DNA of 64,000 nt from Paenibacillus sp. FSL R7-0345 (GCF_038595055.1 NZ_CP152002.1:6915604-6979603), one strand, 5' to 3'; shown: positions 1 to 8,368, numbered from the stretch's first letter. The notes: a model not told the origin generated them from the sequence alone. Program-made: numbers and translations.

Positions 1-213
1 ATTACTGAGGCTCTCGTTAGCGGCGACAATACCTTTCAGTTGAGAACATCTGCGAACAAGTACGTCATCTACGCGGCCGAACTGGTGCAGGAGGTCACGG
101 AAATTTTCAATTTGGATTTTGACAACACAACATCCTTGTCATTTCGAACGGTGCAGTATATTAACCGGGAGGACGATACCGTCGCCTTTGTCGATCTAAC
201 TACGCAAGGATAG
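1..213 (+). CDS. C-terminal end of an unknown protein (cut by window start)
   Basis: Frame 1 is open from the first base to a TAG at 211-213, giving 70 residues that end in DLTTQG. The start lies outside the window. I do not recognise the family. The residues are mixed alpha/beta-like, with no membrane segment or obvious motif. It reads in the same direction as the element replication gene that begins 114 bases later, so it probably belongs to the same mobile element. The 114-base gap shows no clear terminator. Confidence 0.5.
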   Translation: MTEALVSGDNTFQLRTSANKYVIYAAELVQEVTEIFNLDFDNTTSLSFRTVQYINREDDTVAFVDLTTQG

Positions 214-327
214 GTTTGATTGGGTAGAGCTGCTCGATTCTCCAATCCGGCAGCTCCATTCCTTCAGGTCTCAGTAAAGATTGGGAGAACAGTGAAATTC
301 AACGCAACGATACGGAGTTGAAAATAA

Positions 328-3303
328 ATGACAAGAAGTACGGAACCTAAACTACTGACTGCAAAAGCCTTGAACGCAATGAAACCAGGAGAAGCGGCGG
401 AAGCTATGGCCTCAGCCAAACTGGGACCCAAATACCTTCCTCTTTGCCCTCCCGACCATCAGCATGTTTCCAAGCCGCATGCCGCAGCTTGCATGCGTCC
501 CGGAAAAGTGCCCACCATTGAAAAGTGGCGCGAAAAGGCATCGGATGATCTGACTACTTTGCAGAAATGGTTCGGACACCACCCGAACCGTAACCTTGGG
601 ATGACACTGGGAGGAGAGGTCGGTATCGTCGGATTCGATGTTGATGGCGAATACGGGAAAGTGAGAATGGAAGAGATTTTTGATGGTGAAATTCCCGTCA
701 CTTGGCAGTTTTCTACCCCCGGAGGTGGAATGCGATTTCTGTTCGGTGTATCCAAGGAACGGCGGATTCGGAAACTTACTGATGCCCTTCCAAATGCTGA
801 ACACCAAGAACTGGCCCTTCTTGCTGACGGTCAAATGACTGTCCTTCCACCATCCCTGCACCAAAACGGCGGGCAATATCGCTGGATGCCAGGAAGAGGC
901 CCTGGAGATGTGCCGCTGGCAGCTCTTCCCGAAGAAGTGCTCACCCAGATGCGAACACATATTAACAGGAGCACTTTCCTTAAAACAGAAAATGCGAACA
1001 TGGGACCCGCCGGGCGGAAAACAGCGAGGATTAGAAAGGGCAACAGACCACCTAGTCCGGCATCGTTCACCACTTTGCCCGACCCAGACTTGCAGAAGCT
1101 GGCTGAAAAGTGCCTCCAAGTCCGGCAAGCCGTTGACGAGCAAGCCTGTGGCGGATGTCATGAGGAGCGCTGGCATTTGATTACCTCCATGCTCGCCAAT
1201 GCAGGGTTTCCAAATGCGGCTCTTGCCTTCTCAGAGCTGAGCGAGAAGCACGATAACCGCAGTGAAACCCGTATTCGAAATATGGAGGCTGAGAAGGAAA
1301 GTTCCACTTATGGACCGACTCGCTGTGTGACTCTCGGATGTAATGCTGAGCAAATCGCCTCTTGTCAGGGCTCAGTAAGGAAAAGACAGCCAACAGAGGC
1401 ACCCTCCAATACCCCTGTGACGTTTCTTTCCGCTGGGACTATAACCGTGGCGGGAAAGCCAACGTCACCCGCCGATTATGCTAATCTGATTGATAATAAA
1501 TATGCTCTAAAGAACGACAATCTCTGTGAAGTACGTGTTAACGGGGACGGCTCAGCACACTACAAGCCGTTAGCAAACTTCGTTGCACGAATCGCTATGA
1601 GTGTCATGAGAGACGATGGAGCAGAACGTACCACTATGTACGAAATCGACGGAGTCATTATCTCCACCGGGAAGAAACTGCCTTCCGTGCGCATTCCCGC
1701 CAGTGAATTTGAAAGCATGAAGTGGTTGTCCAACTGGGGTCCGGAGCCGAACATCCAGCCGGGTAACATCATCCGGGATAGTGTACGTCACGCCATCCAG
1801 TCGACAGCGCTAGGAGCCGAGAACAAGCAGGTCTTTGCCCACTTAGGCTGGATCAAGATCGACTCAAAGTGGAAGTACCTCCACGCCGGAGGGGCACTCG
1901 GGGATACAGACATAGAGGTAGAACTAGAATCAAGGCTACAAAACTATGCACTTCCTAATGTTTCACTCGACCCCCAGGATGCCATGGTGTCCAGCCTCAA
2001 GCTCTTGAACATTGCTCCGCGCAGAGTGACGCTTGTGCTCTGGAGTCTGGTATTCCTCGCCCCACTTTGCGAGATGCTGCGGCAAGCGAGCCTGGAACCG
2101 AAGTTTCTCGTCTGGCTTCATGGCTACACCGGGTCAAGGAAGACCACGATCGCGAAGCTCTTCCTCAGCCATTTCGGAAATTTGCTGGAGCATCCGACTG
2201 CCAGCTTCAAGGACACAGCGAACTCTGTTGAAAAGCGGGGATTCGACACAAAAGACTCGCTCCTGCTCATAGATGACTATCACCCGACCAGTTCCCCGCA
2301 GGAGGGTAAGAAGATGGAACAGCTCGCGCAGCAAATTCTAAGGGGCTACGGTGATCGGGTCGGACGAGGAAGAATGAAACAAGACACCAGCCTAAGACCA
2401 GATTACCCTCCGCGCGGTATGGCAGTCATCACCGCAGAAGACATGTTAGGTGGCGCTTCCAGCGTCGCCCGCCTATTTCCCGCTGAGCTCAAACCAGCAG
2501 ATGTCAAACTCAAGCGATTGACAAAAGCACAGCAACAATCCAAAAAGCTAAGTGAAGCAATGGCAGGCTATATCATATGGCTAGAAAAAATGATGAACGC
2601 CCCCCACGATAACAACCTGAAAGATATGTTTGCCGAAAAACGAAACAATGCGTCTAGTCAGGGTATCCACGGCAGACTGGTTGAGGCTTCTGTACTGCTC
2701 CACATCGGGCTCGAATTCGGACTTAAATACGCCGAGAGCGTCGGCGCAATTGAGGCAGCACAGAAAAAGCAGCTTCTTGAGCAGGGTTGGGGACTGTTCC
2801 TAAGCGCAGCCAATGAACAGGGGCTGAAGGTGAATGAGGTCAAAGCGACTACTCGGTTCATCACGATCATTTCTCAGTTGCTTGCGAACCATAGCATCTA
2901 TTGCAAAGAGCTGCAAGGAACTCGTGAGCTAAACTTAGCACCACAAAACGGTATTCATGTTGGATGGTATGATAACAACTATTACTATTTTCTACCTGAT
3001 CCGCTCTACAACGCAGTGAGTCTGTTCTTGTCCAAACAAGGAGAGCAATTCCCGATCTCCTCCTCAACACTATGGCAAGAACTTGGTAACGAAGGGTTGT
3101 CGCATACGGAAACCTCCTTGGATAATGGAAAGAAACGCCGCCACATGCTTGCGAAAAAGACAGTACAAAAACGACGTCAACGACTACTCTGTTTGAAACG
3201 CCAGGTATTGCATGAGGAGACCAACAAAGCGATCTCTAAGCGAAAGAAGAAGCCTATTTCTCTCAACCTCAGCAACGATGATCTCGAAGAGTTGAATTTC
3301 TGA
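328..3303 (+). CDS. Primase-polymerase / SF3-like helicase replication protein of a mobile element
   Basis: This 991-aa protein joins two parts. The N-terminal part (about 35-210) looks like the bifunctional primase/polymerase (prim-pol) family: FDVDG at 103-107, STPGGG at 129-134, and a downstream PPS-H--GG-YRW stretch. The C-terminal part holds a P-loop ATPase, with Walker A GYTGSRKT at 599-606 and Walker B LLLIDD at 645-650, as in DUF927/Cch-type helicases. It would prime and unwind element DNA. The C-terminus is lysine/arginine rich. A weak GGAG precedes the ATG. SCC elements carry a comparable helicase (Cch) beside their recombinases. The prim-pol and ATPase calls are fairly firm; the exact family is not. 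Confidence 0.8.
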   Translation: MTRSTEPKLLTAKALNAMKPGEAAEAMASAKLGPKYLPLCPPDHQHVSKPHAAACMRPGKVPTIEKWREKASDDLTTLQKWFGHHPNRNLGMTLGGEVGIVGFDVDGEYGKVRMEEIFDGEIPVTWQFSTPGGGMRFLFGVSKERRIRKLTDALPNAEHQELALLADGQMTVLPPSLHQNGGQYRWMPGRGPGDVPLAALPEEVLTQMRTHINRSTFLKTENANMGPAGRKTARIRKGNRPPSPASFTTLPDPDLQKLAEKCLQVRQAVDEQACGGCHEERWHLITSMLANAGFPNAALAFSELSEKHDNRSETRIRNMEAEKESSTYGPTRCVTLGCNAEQIASCQGSVRKRQPTEAPSNTPVTFLSAGTITVAGKPTSPADYANLIDNKYALKNDNLCEVRVNGDGSAHYKPLANFVARIAMSVMRDDGAERTTMYEIDGVIISTGKKLPSVRIPASEFESMKWLSNWGPEPNIQPGNIIRDSVRHAIQSTALGAENKQVFAHLGWIKIDSKWKYLHAGGALGDTDIEVELESRLQNYALPNVSLDPQDAMVSSLKLLNIAPRRVTLVLWSLVFLAPLCEMLRQASLEPKFLVWLHGYTGSRKTTIAKLFLSHFGNLLEHPTASFKDTANSVEKRGFDTKDSLLLIDDYHPTSSPQEGKKMEQLAQQILRGYGDRVGRGRMKQDTSLRPDYPPRGMAVITAEDMLGGASSVARLFPAELKPADVKLKRLTKAQQQSKKLSEAMAGYIIWLEKMMNAPHDNNLKDMFAEKRNNASSQGIHGRLVEASVLLHIGLEFGLKYAESVGAIEAAQKKQLLEQGWGLFLSAANEQGLKVNEVKATTRFITIISQLLANHSIYCKELQGTRELNLAPQNGIHVGWYDNNYYYFLPDPLYNAVSLFLSKQGEQFPISSSTLWQELGNEGLSHTETSLDNGKKRRHMLAKKTVQKRRQRLLCLKRQVLHEETNKAISKRKKKPISLNLSNDDLEELNF

Positions 3304-3394
3304 AACCTCATGCCCCCTAGGCTGGGACATCGCCCCTCGAAAACTGTGGGATGGGGGCATAAGGAAAGCCATGACGGACAAGGGATTTCGGTAA

Positions 3395-3505
3395 CGGTGC
3401 CCCCTTTGCCCCCGCATAAAAAAGAAAGAGAAAAGGAAAAAGGATTCCCCCCTGACAAAAAAAGTTTTTTTCTCTCCCCAGTTCCGGGGGGCACTGGGGG
3501 CACCG
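3395..3505. repeat. GC-rich inverted repeat after the replication gene
   Basis: Perfect 10-bp arms CGGTGCCCCC (3395-3404) and GGGGGCACCG (3496-3505) flank about 90 bases. Next to them CCCCC and GGGGGGCAC are repeated again. The interior is purine-rich and then holds seven A, one G and seven T (3461-3476). There is no convincing ORF in the 440-base gap 3304-3745. Position right after the replication gene makes it a candidate replication origin or strong transcription barrier; this is inference. Confidence 0.55.
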
Positions 3506-3678
3506 AGCCAAACACGATGAGTTGTAAGGATTTCCTGTACTCAGCGTCCGGGGCGCGGTCCAACTGGCAGGGGCAAAGGAGCTTTCTGGGACGAGGGACC
3601 GAAAACGCGGCCTACGGAGGTCGGCCAGATAAGTAGCTAGACAGACGACACGTAAGTACGAATCAAACACAATTATAA

Positions 3679-3729
3679 ATGGATATTATTACCATGTACC
3701 CCTGGAGTAACAGGGGCTCTACTATCCAT
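3679..3729 (+). promoter_or_regulatory. Nested hairpin in the leader of the 132-aa gene
   Basis: An outer pair ATGGATA (3679-3685) / TATCCAT (3723-3729) encloses an inner pair CCCCTG (3699-3704) / CAGGGG (3711-3716) with a 6-base loop. The outer arm ends two bases before the GGAGG ribosome-binding site at 3732-3736. Folding of the transcript could therefore affect translation. A protein-binding site or origin structure is also possible. Confidence 0.4.
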
Positions 3730-3745
3730 TTGGAGGCGATCCACT

Positions 3746-4144
3746 TTGAATCAGATTACATGCAAAACCGACCTTTACCACATTGGTGGCAAACTAGCCG
3801 CTCCCTATTTAGGAGTTGCCAAAAGAGAGCTTTCCCAACTGCTCGACATGCTTGACTCGGAAAGCACCAATCCAGACTTCCGGATCGACTCCGCAGGCTA
3901 CCGAATTGTCTGCCTAGAGCATAAGGAACCTGATGCCGAGCTGGCATCCGTCAGTCTCTCCGCTCCCTTCCAGCAAGTAGAGTACGTTGAACTGTGTGAG
4001 GTCTACAAGATGCAATTCTATCGGATGCTGCTAATGCACGATAACGAATGCTTTACGATTGTGCTATCACCAAAAGAAGCGCAGAATGTAGGGCTTGAAA
4101 CTTGGTTACACGAGCAATGTGGACAGGAGAGTGATCTGAGATGA
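3746..4144 (+). CDS. Unknown 132-aa element protein
   Basis: The ORF starts with TTG, nine bases after a clear GGAGG (3732-3736); no in-frame ATG is better placed. The product is acidic and soluble-looking, with no membrane segment and no motif I recognise. It ends ATGA-overlapped with the RadC-type gene, which indicates translational coupling. Genes of this kind are common passengers beside radC in integrative elements. It might partner the RadC protein or regulate it, but nothing in the sequence shows a function. Confidence 0.65.
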   Translation: MNQITCKTDLYHIGGKLAAPYLGVAKRELSQLLDMLDSESTNPDFRIDSAGYRIVCLEHKEPDAELASVSLSAPFQQVEYVELCEVYKMQFYRMLLMHDNECFTIVLSPKEAQNVGLETWLHEQCGQESDLR

Positions 4145-4602
4145 CCAAAGCCAGCAGTCCAGCCAAGCGCATTCAGGTTGTTAGCCTTCGCATGGTGAGA
4201 GAGCGTACGTCACTTCTATATCCTCAGCGCAAGATCACCAATCCCAAAGATGCCGCCGATCTCTTTCACCAGTTTATAGGGGATTGCGACAGGGAAGTAT
4301 TCTGCATCATGACGCTGGACACGAAGAACCAGCCGACCGCCTTGCATGAAGTCTCCAGCGGAACACTGAATGCCTCTCTGGTGCACCCGAGGGAGACTTT
4401 CAAGCTCGCCATCTTGGCCAATGCGGCTTCCATTATCGGATGCCATAACCATCCTAGCGGCGACCCGACTCCAAGCCCCGAAGATGTGGAAATCACGGAG
4501 CGTATCCGGGATGCGGGCTCACTTATGGGTATTGATCTTCTCGACCACATCGTGCTTGGTGAGGGAAACTTCATCAGCCTGAAAGAACGGGGACTTATGT
4601 AA
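4141..4602 (+). CDS. radC: RadC-type JAB/MPN domain protein
   Basis: This 153-aa protein is the RadC (UPF0758) C-terminal domain alone, without the N-terminal helix-hairpin-helix region of chromosomal RadC. The JAMM metal motif is complete: H102-x-H104-x7-S112-x2-D115, within HNHPSGD. The upstream E-V-S-x-G-T-L-N-A stretch and the HPRE turn are typical. It overlaps the preceding gene by ATGA. Short RadC proteins are frequent in phages, plasmids and islands, including SCC-type elements. Their role is unproven; metal-dependent nuclease or anti-restriction-like activity has been suggested. Family assignment is firm and function open. Confidence 0.85.
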   Translation: MTKASSPAKRIQVVSLRMVRERTSLLYPQRKITNPKDAADLFHQFIGDCDREVFCIMTLDTKNQPTALHEVSSGTLNASLVHPRETFKLAILANAASIIGCHNHPSGDPTPSPEDVEITERIRDAGSLMGIDLLDHIVLGEGNFISLKERGLM

Positions 4603-4629
4603 GTCATCCTTAGAACAGGAGTTGAACCT

Positions 4630-4794
4630 GTGATGCATACAATTCTAGAACCAAACGAACAAGACTTGTTCATCGACATCCTGGCCGATATGATCTGTCG
4701 TTACCTTGACGACGAAAAGGAACGGCAACAGCGTGCAGCCTTCTGGCTAAGATTCTTTGAAGATTTAGGCATCGAAGCCCGAATCGTAGCGTAA
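4630..4794 (+). CDS. Small 53/54-aa element protein
   Basis: A short ORF sits between radC and the first recombinase. AGGAG at 4617-4621 is 8 bases before GTG 4630 and 11 before ATG 4633, so either start works. The product begins near HTILEPNEQ and ends near EARIVA. It is largely helical, with an acidic first half and an aromatic FWLRFFEDLG stretch. It stops 10 bases before the recombinase ATG, so the genes are probably co-transcribed. No family is recognised. A recombination directionality factor or recombinase regulator would fit its place, but this is only a guess. Confidence 0.6.
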   Translation: MMHTILEPNEQDLFIDILADMICRYLDDEKERQQRAAFWLRFFEDLGIEARIVA

Positions 4795-4804
4795 GGGCAA
4801 CTAC

Positions 4805-6364
4805 ATGAATCACGAACAGCAACTAGCTGCCCTCTACATTCGTGTTTCGACAGAAGAACAGGTCGAAGGCTTTAGCCTAGATGCCCAGCGGTTAGCCCTT
4901 CTGGATCACTGTCGTAAGGCTCAGATCAGTGTTTACAAGGTATACATCGACGCTGGCCGCTCGGGCAAGTCCATTGATGGCCGACCTGCACTATGCGAAC
5001 TTCTAGAAGACGCCCGTAGTGGACGCTTCCAGCAAGTCGTGTGCCTGCGGCTGAATCGGCTGTCTCGCAAGCTTACAGACCTCCTGCATATCTACGAATT
5101 GCTGGAGAGGCATGGAGTCGCTCTACGCAGTCTTACGGAGGATCTCCACACGGACACGCCGATGGGCAAGTTCGCTCTCCAGATGTCCGGAGCAGTTGCC
5201 GAACACGAAAGACGGCAGATTGCACAGAATGTACGTCAAAGCATGCAGCGGCGTAGTAGGCTTGGTAGGTGGAACAGCGGAAATCAGGTTCTCGGATACC
5301 GCTGGGTAACCCATTCTGGTAACCCTCACCTTTCCTATGTAGAGATCGTACCCGAGGAAGCAAAGCAGGTCATCTCCATTTTCGAAATGTATGCCAGCGG
5401 TCTTGGCCTGAAAGCCATTGCCAACCGACTGAACAATGCAGGCTACAAAACCAAACGAGGAAAGGCATTCTATAGCATCTCGGTAAGAGGCATTTTGACT
5501 AACGTTAACTATATCGGCAAGATCACCTACACAGACGAAAACAATAGCAGAAAAATCGTGAAGGGAGAACACGAGGCGATCGTCCCAACAGAGCTTTGGA
5601 AGAAGGTGCAGCAAAGGCTTGCTGGACAAGCCACTCTATCAGTCAAGCAAATTGTCCGGCCCTTCCCACTTGCAGGACTACTCAAGTGCCCAGCCTGCGG
5701 AAGCAGCATGATCCCGTGTCATGTATACCGGAAGCGAAAGAGCGGTGTACATTCCAAGAGCTTCTATTACATTTGCTGCCGCTACAACTCTGGGGGAAGT
5801 GCAGTCTGCTCACCTAACCATATCCGGGCAAACGAAGCTGAAGTCTGGGTAGAGTCTCAGCTCCGGCATTTCATAACCCAGCCTACCGTTGCCGAGCAGT
5901 TGGTTGCCGAGATCAATCGTAGGCGAGACAAGAAGCTGCAACCTATCCGACAACGTATAATGAAAATCGACAACCAGACCTCCTCCTTAAAGAACCGCAG
6001 CATACGCTGCTACGAACTTTTTGAAGACGGGCATATTGATGCCCCGGAACTCAAAAAAAGGCTTAGCGAGATTCGCTCAGAGTCAACCCTTTTGGAGGGA
6101 GAACGGAAAGAACTAGAAAGGGCTGTAGCTGAACAACCCGATCGCTCCATTCCTCCGGCGAGCGTTCGGCAGGCGCTAGACAACTTTCGGCCACTACTGC
6201 GAAGTGCTGTCCCTGAGCAACAAAGGAAGCTTTATCGAAGCCTTATCGACAAGATTAACGTCCCGCATAATCGGGACATCACAAAGGCGACTATTCAAGG
6301 AACATCGGCCCTGCTAAATCTACAGATTCCGCCGATTCCAATAAAGGGGAATGAGAGTTCATGA
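4805..6364 (+). CDS. Large serine recombinase (first of a pair)
   Basis: This 519-aa protein has the large serine recombinase layout. The catalytic N-terminal resolvase domain starts YIRVSTEEQ with nucleophile S15. A Recombinase domain follows, with the LKAIANRLN-AGYKTKRGKAF region at about 200-220. A zinc ribbon opens with C295-P-A-C298 and continues to a second cysteine group. A coiled-coil arm lies at about 380-430. Such enzymes integrate and excise elements at att sites. The stop overlaps the second recombinase start (ATGA). Two adjacent enzymes resemble the CcrA/CcrB pair of SCC elements; orthology to Ccr cannot be shown here. Confidence 0.93.
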   Translation: MNHEQQLAALYIRVSTEEQVEGFSLDAQRLALLDHCRKAQISVYKVYIDAGRSGKSIDGRPALCELLEDARSGRFQQVVCLRLNRLSRKLTDLLHIYELLERHGVALRSLTEDLHTDTPMGKFALQMSGAVAEHERRQIAQNVRQSMQRRSRLGRWNSGNQVLGYRWVTHSGNPHLSYVEIVPEEAKQVISIFEMYASGLGLKAIANRLNNAGYKTKRGKAFYSISVRGILTNVNYIGKITYTDENNSRKIVKGEHEAIVPTELWKKVQQRLAGQATLSVKQIVRPFPLAGLLKCPACGSSMIPCHVYRKRKSGVHSKSFYYICCRYNSGGSAVCSPNHIRANEAEVWVESQLRHFITQPTVAEQLVAEINRRRDKKLQPIRQRIMKIDNQTSSLKNRSIRCYELFEDGHIDAPELKKRLSEIRSESTLLEGERKELERAVAEQPDRSIPPASVRQALDNFRPLLRSAVPEQQRKLYRSLIDKINVPHNRDITKATIQGTSALLNLQIPPIPIKGNESS

Positions 6365-8010
6365 ATGAAACAGTAAGAGTCGCCATCTACGCCCGCGTCA
6401 GCACGGAGGAGCAGGCTGAATTCGGCTACTCCATAGACGCGCAGCTTGAAACCCTACGGAAATATTGCGAACTCTACAACAGAGTAATCGTCGGTGAATA
6501 CGTGGATCGTGGCGTCAGCGGGAAGAGTATTGAAGGCCGCTACGAGTTGCAGCAACTTCTTCGAGATGCTCAAGAAAACAAGTTTGACCTGGTGTTAGTT
6601 TGGAAATTCAATCGGATGGCACGGAAGAATATCGACCTTCTTCATATCGTTGAACTACTTCAAAAAAACAACGTCGCCTTCCGGTCATTTTCCGAAGATT
6701 TTGACACGACCACATCTATGGGGAAGTTTGCCTTGCAGATGATGGGTGCGGTAGGAGAACTTGAGCGGAATACTATCGTTGACAATGTGAAGATGGGGCA
6801 CAAGCAACGCGCTAGAACAGGCAAGCATAATGGAAAGGTGCCTCTCGGATACCGGAGCGTCAAGATCGACGCACGAGGAAGGGAATCCAAGATCGTCATC
6901 ATCGAGGAGGAGGCTGCGCTCGTTCGAAACATTTTCGAGCAGTATGCCGCCGGTCACGGCCTGAAGGCCATCGCCAACGATTTGAACCACCGGGGCCATA
7001 AAACTAAGTCCGGAAATCCTTTCTCTACTTGCTCCATCCGGGACATTATCGACAATCCGATGTTTGTCGGAAAAATTCGTTACAACCGCTATGAGAATTG
7101 GGCAGAGAGACGGCGCAAGGGCAAAACCTCTGAACTGATCCTTGTAGACGGACATCATCCAGCTATAATCACAGACGAAGTATGGGAGAAAGTGCAACTT
7201 CTGCGGAAGAAAAAAGCTACCATGCCGAAAAAGCGTTTTGAGGGTGAGTACCTGTTGACTGGGCTCATCCGCTGTCCCGAATGCGGCGCGGCAATGACCG
7301 CGAGCCTTACAGTGAACCGGGCAAAGGACGGCACGAAAATCGTACGGATGTACTATTCCTGTGGGCGTTTCCGCAGCCAAGGGAGCTCCGTCTGTCACGC
7401 CAACAGCGTCCGCAAGGACGAAGCGGAAAAGGCGGTGACTGAACGTATCCAAGAAGCGGTCACAAAGCCCGAAATCCTCAAAAAAGTCGTCCGTAGCGTC
7501 AACGAGCATAGATCAGGGCGTATCAAGCCTCTACAGGACGAATTAGCAGGAGTACAGGTCAGGATCGACAATCTGGAGGAAAAGAAACGTAAATACCTTG
7601 GATTGTACGAAATGGACGAGATAGACCGCGACCTGTTCGCGGGACGACTGAACGACCTGAACAAGGAGCTAGACACCGAGCTCACCCGCCGATCCAAGCT
7701 GCAACTGGAGCTCCGAGATGACCAGGCCGATCCCATCTCCTACGAGCTCGTGCGCTCCCTGGTGAGCCGGTTCGACGCACTGCTCCAACGCTCACCGTTC
7801 CCGCAGCGCAAGACCCTGCTGCATCTGATCGTGAAGCGGATTACGCTGGACGACAGGAAGCGCGTCGGCAACATAGAACTTGCCTTCAACGAGGAGACCG
7901 AGAAGCATTTTTTAAGTGTAGCCCCTTCTGCTGAACAACAAGCAGAAGGGGCTTTTCCGTTATCCGGAAAAGCCCCCCTTCTCAAAAAAACACTAACCAT
8001 CTTCATTTAG
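6361..8010 (+). CDS. Large serine recombinase (second of a pair)
   Basis: This 549-aa protein shares the layout of its neighbour but is clearly diverged: resolvase domain with S14 in YARVSTEEQ, the LKAIANDLN-RGHKTKSGNPF region, a zinc ribbon with C305-P-E-C308, and a charged coiled coil at about 390-450. It starts inside the stop of the first recombinase, so the two are translated together and may act as a pair. The last 30 or so residues, after the usual family end, are encoded by a hairpin-rich segment (7921-7976). The natural C-terminus may once have been shorter. Confidence 0.93.
   Translation: MNETVRVAIYARVSTEEQAEFGYSIDAQLETLRKYCELYNRVIVGEYVDRGVSGKSIEGRYELQQLLRDAQENKFDLVLVWKFNRMARKNIDLLHIVELLQKNNVAFRSFSEDFDTTTSMGKFALQMMGAVGELERNTIVDNVKMGHKQRARTGKHNGKVPLGYRSVKIDARGRESKIVIIEEEAALVRNIFEQYAAGHGLKAIANDLNHRGHKTKSGNPFSTCSIRDIIDNPMFVGKIRYNRYENWAERRRKGKTSELILVDGHHPAIITDEVWEKVQLLRKKKATMPKKRFEGEYLLTGLIRCPECGAAMTASLTVNRAKDGTKIVRMYYSCGRFRSQGSSVCHANSVRKDEAEKAVTERIQEAVTKPEILKKVVRSVNEHRSGRIKPLQDELAGVQVRIDNLEEKKRKYLGLYEMDEIDRDLFAGRLNDLNKELDTELTRRSKLQLELRDDQADPISYELVRSLVSRFDALLQRSPFPQRKTLLHLIVKRITLDDRKRVGNIELAFNEETEKHFLSVAPSAEQQAEGAFPLSGKAPLLKKTLTIFI
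7921..7976 (+). terminator. Two mutually exclusive hairpins inside the recombinase 3' end
   Basis: Arm A (7921-7932) pairs perfectly over 12 bp with arm B (7941-7952), with an 8-base loop followed by TTTT: an intrinsic-terminator shape. The end of arm B, extended as GGGGCTTTTCC (7948-7958), also pairs over 11 bp with GGAAAAGCCCC (7966-7976). The two stems cannot form together because they share GGGGC. The whole segment is in frame within the recombinase gene. Confidence 0.6.
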
Positions 8011-8023
8011 GTTAATTCTGTAT

Positions 8024-8131
8024 TTAAGCCAGCGTAGCACCCGATGCAACTAAGTTCGTAGCTAACGCCCATCCGGTCTCTCCAACTGCTTTGACTAGAC
8101 CTTTAACTCTATCCTTTAATCTACGCTTCAT
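8024..8131 (-). CDS. Putative 35-aa cationic small protein
   Basis: On the minus strand an ATG (8131-8129) follows GAGGAGGGA with about 7 bases spacing and opens a 35-residue frame ending at TAA 8026-8024. The N-terminal third is strongly basic (MKRRLKDRVKGLVKAV) and the rest is small, neutral and glycine/alanine rich, ending GATLA. It has no hydrophobic signal peptide. The strong ribosome-binding site argues for real translation. A peptide signal precursor, a small toxin or a bacteriocin-like peptide are possibilities; none is shown by the sequence. Confidence 0.45.
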   Translation of the reverse strand: MKRRLKDRVKGLVKAVGETGWALATNLVASGATLA

Positions 8132-8229
8132 AGGCGTTCCCTCCTCTTTGGTGGCCTCTTTACACGATGAAATTCTATCTAACCAATATCTCACCAACGA
8201 AAGAATGACCAGAGGGACAATGTAGCATA

Positions 8230-8254
8230 CGAACCCGACTGGATTCGAACCAAT
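8230..8254 (-). other. 3'-end fragment of a tRNA gene
   Basis: Read on the minus strand, 8254-8238 forms a T arm: ATTGG / CCAGT stem with one wobble pair and the 7-base loop TTCGAAT. Seven acceptor-strand bases CGGGTTC and a discriminator-like G follow (8237-8230). No anticodon arm or matching 5' acceptor strand is present upstream. Such truncated tRNA ends usually mark an attachment site used by an integrated element. Confidence 0.4.
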
Positions 8255-8368
8255 TGGCGCTGACGATGACCTAAATACAGAATGTCTTTGTTATTTATGC
8301 TTCTCTCTATAACCAACTTGGAGTCTGTCTTACTTTCAATATCTCAAAAAATCTTTCTTCCAATTTCC

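Larger units (their letters stand above)
8015..8283. repeat. 12-bp inverted repeat enclosing a 35-aa ORF
   Basis: ATTCTGTATTTA (8015-8026) recurs inverted as TAAATACAGAAT (8272-8283). Between them lie the small minus-strand ORF and a tRNA 3'-end fragment. No flanking target duplication is visible. The pair could be the ends of a small miniature element or a recombinase recognition feature near the attachment site. Confidence 0.45.

Noticed and set aside
412..1176. A long minus-strand ORF opposite the primase-helicase
   Set aside because: It is a shadow of the plus-strand gene, whose domain motifs are clear; it has no motifs of its own.
8016..8282. A complete tRNA gene around the TTCGAAT loop
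   Set aside because: No anticodon arm or complementary 5' acceptor strand is found within 80 bases; only the 3' end is supported.
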